From the NCBI GenBank assembly GCA_026225015.1, contig JAMFRY010000104.1, forward strand, positions 1-6,561: DNA of 6,561 nucleotides, given 5' to 3'. Below, one piece after another: positions 1 to 4,349 of the stretch (position 1 is its first letter; each line of letters begins with the position of its first letter). A program made the position numbers and the translations under genes. The notes under the pieces are model-generated. The model saw only the letters and a list, made by a program, of their open reading frames with translations, ran no database searches and had not been told where the DNA came from. Source of the DNA: Alphaproteobacteria bacterium (lineage in GTDB: Bacteria > Pseudomonadota > Alphaproteobacteria > Acetobacterales > Acetobacteraceae).

Positions 1-641
1 ACCAGCATGAAGGACGCCATGGTCTCGAACATGCCCACCTCCACCTCCTGCCCCTCGCCGGTACGCTCCCGGTGATACAGCGCCATGATGGTGGCGTAGA
101 GCGCAGTGAGGCCCGATACCTTGTCGGCCATGATGGTGCCGACGAAATTCGCCTCGCCGGTGAGCATCTGCTGCACCGCCGGGATTCCACATTCCGCCTG
201 GATGGTATCGTCATAGGCCGCCAATTCGGCATTGGGCCCGGTGCGGCCATAGCCATAGCAATTGGTGTAGATGATCGCGGGATTGACCTTCGCCACCTGT
301 TCGTAATCGAAACCAAGTTTGGCGATGGCCTTGGCCCGCATGGAATGTACGAAAATATCCGCCTTCGCCACCAGCGCGCGCAAGGCGGCTTTGTCGGATT
401 CCTTCCGCAAATCCAGCACGATGCTGCGTTTGCCGCGATTGACGTTGACGAACACCCCCGCCAATCCATGCGCCGGCGCCACCGAGATATAGCGGCAGTT
501 ATCGCCCTCCGGGGATTCCACCTTGATCACATCCGCGCCCATATCGGCCATGATCTGCGTGCAGTACGGCCCCATCACCATCGAGGTGACGTCCACCACG
601 GTCAGCCCTTTCAACGGGCCTTGCCGTTTAAGCTCAGACAT
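1..641 (-). CDS. Class III (CaiB/BaiF) CoA-transferase, N-terminal 213 codons, cut by window edge
   Basis: This minus-strand frame is open from the ATG at 641 to the window edge, so the C-terminal half is missing. Family III enzymes move CoA between carboxylic acids through an aspartyl-CoA thioester in the cytoplasm, as intertwined dimers. Seen here: the N-terminal nucleotide-fold signature GLTVVDVTSMVMGP (12-25), MADMGADVIKVE (31-42), the VNRGKRSIVLDL block (67-78) and YGYGRTGP (129-136). The catalytic Asp is predicted at D173 in MADKVSG, the position of the GD motif of formyl-CoA transferase. TGEGQEVEVGMFE (194-206) is also typical. An in-frame TGA lies 12 codons upstream of the ATG with no other ATG between, which fixes the start. 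There is no good Shine-Dalgarno, so translation may be coupled to upstream reading. It lies 70 bp downstream of the Rieske oxygenase on the same strand, suggesting one operon. The family is clear; the acid substrate is unknown. Confidence 0.93.
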   Translation of the reverse strand, partial: MSELKRQGPLKGLTVVDVTSMVMGPYCTQIMADMGADVIKVESPEGDNCRYISVAPAHGLAGVFVNVNRGKRSIVLDLRKESDKAALRALVAKADIFVHSMRAKAIAKLGFDYEQVAKVNPAIIYTNCYGYGRTGPNAELAAYDDTIQAECGIPAVQQMLTGEANFVGTIMADKVSGLTALYATIMALYHRERTGEGQEVEVGMFETMASFML

Positions 642-678
642 CGGCGGAAACCGGGACTGTGCCGAGATTCGTTTTCAT
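634..678 (-). other. Possible 14-codon leader ORF overlapping the CoA-transferase start
   Basis: In the gap between the oxygenase and the CoA-transferase, an ATG at 678 opens a 14-codon frame (MKTNLGTVPVSADV). Its TGA at 634-636 lies just inside the start of the CoA-transferase gene (ATG at 641). An even shorter frame, MLLE from 689, ends in an ATGA overlap with it, and an AAGGA-type Shine-Dalgarno sits at 690-694. The CoA-transferase itself lacks a ribosome site, so ribosomes ending here could re-initiate on it. The pattern is seen directly; translation is inference and chance is a real alternative. Confidence 0.25.
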
Positions 679-711
679 TCCAACAGCATTCCTTTTTTGG
701 TTTCGGAACCT

Positions 712-2070
712 CTAATCATATTCCCGCGGTTCGCCGATCCCCATATATTTCGCCAGATTTGTGTGCAGGTTCACCACGCTTCGCTCCGCGTAGGGATTCG
801 GCTTGGTGCCGGTAAAACCAGCGGATTTCATTCCCTGCTGCACCGCCGCCATGTTGTCGAAATCCTGTTGCAGCACCGGCGGCCAGTCCGTCGGCGCGGT
901 ATATTCCCATTTGGTATCCGGCGCCTCGCCCTCCGGGTAGAGCTGATACACCGCCGCCTCGAAATAGCATTTATCGGGATCGCCCTTATACGGCCGGGCG
1001 CTGTAGCACAGCATGTTGTTCACGGCATGGCCAATTTGAAAATTCGGGAAAATCTGCCAGGCCGTGCCGCTTTTGCCGACATCCTTGGGGTCCACCACCG
1101 GCCAGACCACGCCACGCTCGGCATCCACCCGCCGCGCCGATTCCAGCCAGTGCTTCAGCACCTGGTCCGGCGGCGTGCCTTCGGGCAGCTCATCCTTTAA
1201 GCGGATCGCCGCATTCACCAGCGTTTCCGTGGTGTTCGTATTGGCGTTCTCCCAGGTAAAGACCTGCGTTTTCGCCGTCGAGATGCGCGCATCGGCGCCC
1301 GACCCCAAACGCAGTTTCGCCGCCTGATTCTGGTCCATCTCCTTTGGCGCCTCATAGCCGATATGGGCGTGCAGGCCGTGCGAGCGCGACCAGCCTCGGA
1401 AATTGCCGAATTGCAGAAATTCCGGATGGGTGGTGTTGACGTGATAGGTCTCGGCAAAAGCCTCCAGCGCCACTTTCCAGTTGCAGTCGAACACCAGCCA
1501 TTTGCGCCAGCGATAACGCATGTTCTGCAACTGGAACGGATTGAGCATTTCCGGCACCGGCGCGAGATAATCCAGCAACGGCTCGGCATTCGGGTCGAGA
1601 TTGATCCATATCCAGCCGCCCCATGTACCCACCTTCACCGGCGTGAGATGGGTGCGCGCTTCGGTGAGCGCGCCCTGCCAGTCCTGTTTTTCCAGCAGCG
1701 CGATGTTCTCACCATCCAGGTTGAAGCCCCAGCCATGGAAGCCGCAGATGAAATTGCGCTTCTTGCCAACAGCGTTGCGCTCACCCGGCGGCGTGTCGAT
1801 CAACCGGCGGCCGCGATGCGGGCACACGTTGTAATAGGCCGAAATCGTATCCTCGGAGGTGCGGGTGATGATGACGGAATCGGTGGTGATTTCATAGGTC
1901 AGGTAGTTGCCGACTTCCGGAATCTCCTCCACTCGGCCGGCCTGCAGCCAAACCTTGCGCCACAGTTTTTTCTCCTCGGCCTTGGCATAGTCCGGCGAGA
2001 TGAAGGCCTCCACGGGAATGGTCCGTGGCTCCGATAACGGCTCCCGCGGGCCGGTGTCCGGTTTGTTCAT
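712..2070 (-). CDS. Rieske non-heme iron oxygenase, alpha (catalytic) subunit
   Basis: This 452-residue protein has the usual length of a ring-hydroxylating oxygenase large subunit. These enzymes use electrons from a reductase or ferredoxin to hydroxylate, dihydroxylate or demethylate a substrate with O2. The Rieske [2Fe-2S] ligands are C83 and H85 (CPHRGRR) and C109 and H112 (CGFHGW). The loop between the pairs has 23 residues, against 15-17 usually. The mononuclear iron ligands are predicted as H210 and H215 (ETYHVNTTH) and D403 (QQDFDNM, before VQQG). The residue that bridges Rieske and iron centres between subunits, normally Asp, is Glu (E207), as reported for carnitine monooxygenase CntA. 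The start is secure: AGGAGGAG lies just upstream. It is divergent from a GntR regulator and leads into a CoA-transferase. No beta subunit, ferredoxin or reductase is in the window, so the electron partner is elsewhere. A substrate in aromatic or carboxylic acid breakdown is inferred from neighbours only. Confidence 0.93.
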   Translation of the reverse strand: MNKPDTGPREPLSEPRTIPVEAFISPDYAKAEEKKLWRKVWLQAGRVEEIPEVGNYLTYEITTDSVIITRTSEDTISAYYNVCPHRGRRLIDTPPGERNAVGKKRNFICGFHGWGFNLDGENIALLEKQDWQGALTEARTHLTPVKVGTWGGWIWINLDPNAEPLLDYLAPVPEMLNPFQLQNMRYRWRKWLVFDCNWKVALEAFAETYHVNTTHPEFLQFGNFRGWSRSHGLHAHIGYEAPKEMDQNQAAKLRLGSGADARISTAKTQVFTWENANTNTTETLVNAAIRLKDELPEGTPPDQVLKHWLESARRVDAERGVVWPVVDPKDVGKSGTAWQIFPNFQIGHAVNNMLCYSARPYKGDPDKCYFEAAVYQLYPEGEAPDTKWEYTAPTDWPPVLQQDFDNMAAVQQGMKSAGFTGTKPNPYAERSVVNLHTNLAKYMGIGEPREYD

Positions 2071-2073
2071 CTT

Positions 2074-2081
2074 CTCCTCCT
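2074..2081 (-). promoter_or_regulatory. Strong Shine-Dalgarno of the Rieske oxygenase
   Basis: Read on the minus strand this is AGGAGGAG, only three bases from the ATG at 2070 at its near edge, with the AGGAGG core at about six. It matches the 16S anti-Shine-Dalgarno almost completely and decides the start codon. It contrasts with the CoA-transferase downstream, which has no such site. Confidence 0.85.
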
Positions 2082-2125
2082 AAATTCTGATCCGTTGCTT
2101 GGGGCATGGCGGTCGAACTAAAATA

Positions 2126-2135
2126 TGTCCAGACA
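2126..2135. promoter_or_regulatory. Candidate HutC-type GntR operator
   Basis: TGTCCAGACA has perfect 4-bp arms (TGTC/GACA) around a CA centre. The published HutC-subfamily pattern is GT-N-TA-N-AC; this site is GT-C-CA-G-AC, one base off in the central TA. It overlaps the last bases of the proposed oxygenase -10 box and its start site, where a bound repressor would block transcription. The neighbouring regulator carries the HutC-type UTRA domain, so the site and the protein fit each other. Binding is inferred. Confidence 0.5.
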
Positions 2136-2161
2136 GATACCATGAATAGGGGCAGCGTCAA
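2134..2161 (-). promoter_or_regulatory. Candidate promoter of the Rieske oxygenase operon
   Basis: On the minus strand, TTGACG (2161-2156) is a five-of-six match to the sigma-70 -35 box. It is followed by a 16-base spacer and TATCTG (2139-2134), a weak -10 match. Transcription would start near 2127, giving a leader of about 57 bases before the ATG. The putative operator overlaps the downstream edge of the -10 box. A weak -10 is common at regulated promoters, but it also makes the call uncertain. Confidence 0.4.
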
Positions 2162-2195
2162 CATGCGATAATCCGAAGGTTTTGGCAATTTCGGC

Positions 2196-2225
2196 TTACC
2201 GAACCCTTGAATTAGTCCGTATAAC
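2196..2225 (+). promoter_or_regulatory. Candidate promoter of the GntR regulator
   Basis: TATAAC (2220-2225) is a five-of-six match to the sigma-70 -10 box. TTACCG (2196-2201) could be a poor -35 box with an 18-base spacer. The start site would be near 2232, with a leader of about 48 bases to the chosen ATG at 2280 that contains the hairpin element. The -10 lies inside a perfect 6-bp inverted repeat, which could serve autoregulation. Confidence 0.35.
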
Positions 2226-2229
2226 TAAT
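2211..2229. promoter_or_regulatory. Inverted repeat ATTAGT-N7-ACTAAT over the regulator promoter
   Basis: The arms ATTAGT (2211-2216) and ACTAAT (2224-2229) are perfect inverse complements around CCGTATA. The repeat contains GT and AC half-sites and covers the likely -10 box of the regulator gene. It could be an autoregulatory operator, or a site for a different factor, since it does not match the HutC pattern well. Only the symmetry is seen; the role is inferred. Confidence 0.3.
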
Positions 2230-2262
2230 GTAGGATGGGCAGAGCGAAGCGAAGCCCATCGC
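2229..2262. repeat. Dispersed-type hairpin element (GATGGGC ... GCCCATC)
   Basis: The arms GATGGGC (2234-2240) and GCCCATC (2254-2260) pair perfectly over 7 bp around a 13-base loop with tandem GCGAA units. Preceded by TGTAG, this closely resembles a short element scattered between genes of many Proteobacteria. Its translations (the WASLRSAHPT type) often appear as false protein termini. Here it sits in the 5' leader of the regulator mRNA. It contains an in-frame ATG at 2235 that would add 15 residues to the regulator if used as a start; I consider that start an artefact. No second copy is in the window, so the family assignment rests on recall. Confidence 0.6.
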
Positions 2263-2279
2263 GCCCTGCTGAGAACCCG

Positions 2280-3050
2280 ATGAACAAGCAAGAATCCGCA
2301 ATCCTGCCCCGCCACAACGCAGCGCCAAGCCCGCCGCTCTATTCGCAGGTGGCGCGCGCCTTGAAGGAGGAAATCCTGAACGGCGCCTTCCCGGTCGGCA
2401 CGCAACTGCCCACCGAGCATGAATTGCGCCGGCGCTTCTCCGTCAGCCGTTTCACCATCCGCGAGGCGCTGCGGCAATTGCGGGAAGATGGACTGGTCAC
2501 CTCCCGGCAGGGTGCGGGCACCGTGGTGGTGCCGATCGTGCAATCGGATTTCCACGTGCTGCATTCGATGTCGATCAACGATCTGCTCAACCAGACGACA
2601 AGCACGCATCTTGAAATCGAATTGATGAAAATGTTCAGTGTGGATGGCGCGTTGGCGGCCCGCATCGGCGTGCCGGGCGGCGAGGAATGGCTGGCCGTGC
2701 AGGGCTTCCGACATGAGGATGGCGTCGACTCCCCGGTTTGCTGGACCGAATATTACATCAACCGGGAATTCGCCTCGGTCGGCCGACTGCTGCCGCGTCA
2801 TCACGGCCCGATCTTTCCGCTGATCGAGGATTTGTTCGCGCTCAGCATCGCCGAGGTGAGCCAGGAAATCGCCTCGGTGCTGATCTCGCGCGAACAGGCT
2901 ATGCGCCACCAGGTAAAGGAGGGCTCGCCGGCGCTGGAGGTATTGCGGGTTTACAAAACAGCCGATGGCAAGATCGTGCAGGCGACGATCAATATCTACC
3001 CCGCCTCGCGCTTCAAACTCTCCATGACGATGCGCCGCATCAAAGCCTGA
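2280..3050 (+). CDS. GntR-family transcriptional regulator, HutC subfamily (wHTH + UTRA)
   Basis: This 256-residue protein is the usual length for the HutC subfamily. Residues 20-84 form the GntR winged helix: LYSQVARALKEEILNG, then LPTEHELRRRFSVSRFTIREA with LVTSRQGAGTVV as the wing. Residues about 105-250 form a UTRA effector domain, closing with the typical strand NIYPASRFKLSMTMRR (238-253). Such proteins are mostly repressors released by a pathway metabolite. The start at 2280 is preferred because the protein then begins at a normal distance before the winged helix. The in-frame ATG at 2235 lies in a hairpin repeat and would leave almost no leader. GAGAA upstream of 2280 is a modest ribosome site. 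It is divergent from the oxygenase and 40 bp ahead of a CoA-transferase on its own strand, so it probably controls both sides. The ligand is unknown. Confidence 0.93.
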   Translation: MNKQESAILPRHNAAPSPPLYSQVARALKEEILNGAFPVGTQLPTEHELRRRFSVSRFTIREALRQLREDGLVTSRQGAGTVVVPIVQSDFHVLHSMSINDLLNQTTSTHLEIELMKMFSVDGALAARIGVPGGEEWLAVQGFRHEDGVDSPVCWTEYYINREFASVGRLLPRHHGPIFPLIEDLFALSIAEVSQEIASVLISREQAMRHQVKEGSPALEVLRVYKTADGKIVQATINIYPASRFKLSMTMRRIKA

Positions 3051-3090
3051 TTTGCGCATGCCTGGCGACCAGCGTTAGGATCGGCCGCGT

Positions 3091-4305
3091 ATGCCAGAGA
3101 CCTCCGTTTCCCCCTGGGCCGGCCCGCTTCAGGGGGTGCGCGTGCTCGATTTTACCCGCGTGCTGGCGGGCCCCTCCGCCGCTTTGGCGTTGGCCGATCT
3201 GGGCGCCGAAGTCCTTAAGGTGGAACCACCCGAAACCGGCGACGAGACCCGCCTGTTTCCGCCCTTCCGCGAGGGCGTCAGCCATTATTTCCTCAGCGTG
3301 AATCGCGGCAAGAAAAGCATCGTCATCGACCTGAGATCCGAAGCCGGCGCGGCGCTGGGGCGCGATCTTGCGGATCAATGCGATGTTCTGATCGAAAACT
3401 ACCGCCCCGGCGTGATGGAGCGGCTCGGGCTCGGCTATGAGGTGCTGGCGGCGCGCAACCCGCGGCTGATCTACTGCGCCATTTCCGGCTTCGGCCTCAC
3501 TGGGCCGTTGCGCGACCTGCCCTCTTTCGACATCGTGTTGCAGGCGCTTTCCGGCGCGCTCAGCGTCAACGGCGAGGCCGGCCGCGCGCCCACCAAGCTC
3601 GGCATTCCCCTCGGCGATCTGGTGGGCGGCATCAATGGGCCGATGGGCATTCTGGCGACGTTATATGAGCGCTGCACCACCGGGCGCGGCAGGCTCATCG
3701 ATGTCAGCCTGCTCGACGGGTTGATCGGCATGCTGGGCTATCTGCCGCAGCTTGCCTTCTTCACCGGCCAGGACCCCAAGCCGCAAGGCTCGGAGCATCC
3801 CAATCTGGTGCCCTACGGTATCTTTCCCGCCAGCGATGGCTCGATCATCGTCGCCTGCCTGACCAATAGTTTCTGGCGGCGCATCTGCCAGGCGCTGGAG
3901 TTGGCGGAAATGATCGACGATCCGCGTTTTGCCACCATCGAGCAGCGCCGCGACAATCGCCGTCTTGTCAACGAAATGATCTGCGGCTTTACCTGCCTGC
4001 GCAGCGTGGCTGAACTGGTTGCGCTGTTCACCCGATACGAAGTGCCGCATGCGCCGATTCTAGGAATCACCGATGCGCTCTCGCAGCCGCAGGCAGTGGC
4101 GCGGGAAATGGTGGTGGAGACCGACCACAAGGTGCTGGGGAAAATTCCGATCGTGAACCGGCCGATCAAATTCCCCGGCAGCGCGCAGCCCATTCCCGCC
4201 GCGCCGCCGGTTCTGGGCGAGCATACCGATGAGATTTTGCGGGAGATTCTTGGGCTGAGCGGCGAGCAGATCGCGCTGTTGCGGGAGGGCAAGACCGTTT
4301 CGTGA
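3091..4305 (+). CDS. Class III (CaiB/BaiF) CoA-transferase, full length
   Basis: At 404 residues this is a complete family III CoA-transferase, making a CoA thioester from a carboxylic acid and an acyl-CoA donor in the cytoplasm. Visible blocks are GVRVLDFTRVLAGPSAA (15-31), LADLGAEVLKVE (34-45), VNRGKKSIVIDL (70-81), ENYRPGVMERLGLGYE (102-117), FGLTGP (134-139), FDIVLQALSG (146-155) and GRGRLIDVSLLDG (198-210). The predicted catalytic Asp is D176 in the GDLVGG motif. The C-terminal end has APPVLGEHTDEIL, usual for the family. The start at 3091 gives the family's normal N-terminus; AGGA at 3077-3080 is a distant ribosome site. It follows the regulator by 40 bp and may share its transcript. 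It differs clearly from the CoA-transferase at 1-641, so this is not a recent duplication. The substrate cannot be told; succinyl-CoA as donor would be typical but is not shown. Confidence 0.94.
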   Translation: MPETSVSPWAGPLQGVRVLDFTRVLAGPSAALALADLGAEVLKVEPPETGDETRLFPPFREGVSHYFLSVNRGKKSIVIDLRSEAGAALGRDLADQCDVLIENYRPGVMERLGLGYEVLAARNPRLIYCAISGFGLTGPLRDLPSFDIVLQALSGALSVNGEAGRAPTKLGIPLGDLVGGINGPMGILATLYERCTTGRGRLIDVSLLDGLIGMLGYLPQLAFFTGQDPKPQGSEHPNLVPYGIFPASDGSIIVACLTNSFWRRICQALELAEMIDDPRFATIEQRRDNRRLVNEMICGFTCLRSVAELVALFTRYEVPHAPILGITDALSQPQAVAREMVVETDHKVLGKIPIVNRPIKFPGSAQPIPAAPPVLGEHTDEILREILGLSGEQIALLREGKTVS

Positions 4306-4309
4306 AAAC

Positions 4310-4343
4310 GCCCACCCTGGCCCTCCCCACGAGGGGGAGGGAA
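4310..4343. repeat. GC-rich hairpin between convergent genes, possible terminator
   Basis: CCCTCCCC (4321-4328) pairs with GGGGAGGG (4334-4341), an 8-bp perfect stem with a 5-base loop. It is preceded by CGCCCACCCTGG. This resembles a widespread alphaproteobacterial intergenic element. It fills the 44 bp between the stops of the CoA-transferase and the autotransporter, where it could stop transcription from both sides. Neither strand has a U-run after the stem, so it is not a standard intrinsic terminator. Confidence 0.55.
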
Positions 4344-4349
4344 AAGCGT

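Noticed and set aside
72..815. Plus-strand open frame of 247 codons.
   Set aside because: It lies antisense across the CoA-transferase and the end of the oxygenase, is rich in His/Arg as GC-rich shadow frames are, and shows no domain. Both genes beneath it have clear family motifs.
2235..2279. A 15-residue N-terminal extension of the GntR regulator from the ATG at 2235.
   Set aside because: The ATG lies in the hairpin repeat, has no properly spaced ribosome site, and sits only about ten bases after the likely -10 box. Leaderless initiation cannot be fully excluded.
2196..3059. Minus-strand open frame of 287 codons opposite the regulator.
   Set aside because: The regulator on the plus strand has an unmistakable winged helix and UTRA domain. 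The C-terminus of this frame (WASLRSAHPT) is the translated hairpin repeat, a known sign of a false frame.
3052..3081. Possible separate promoter for the second CoA-transferase (TTGCGC-N18-TAGGAT).
   Set aside because: The -35 match is only three of six and the start would fall almost on the ATG. Read-through from the regulator 40 bp upstream is simpler.
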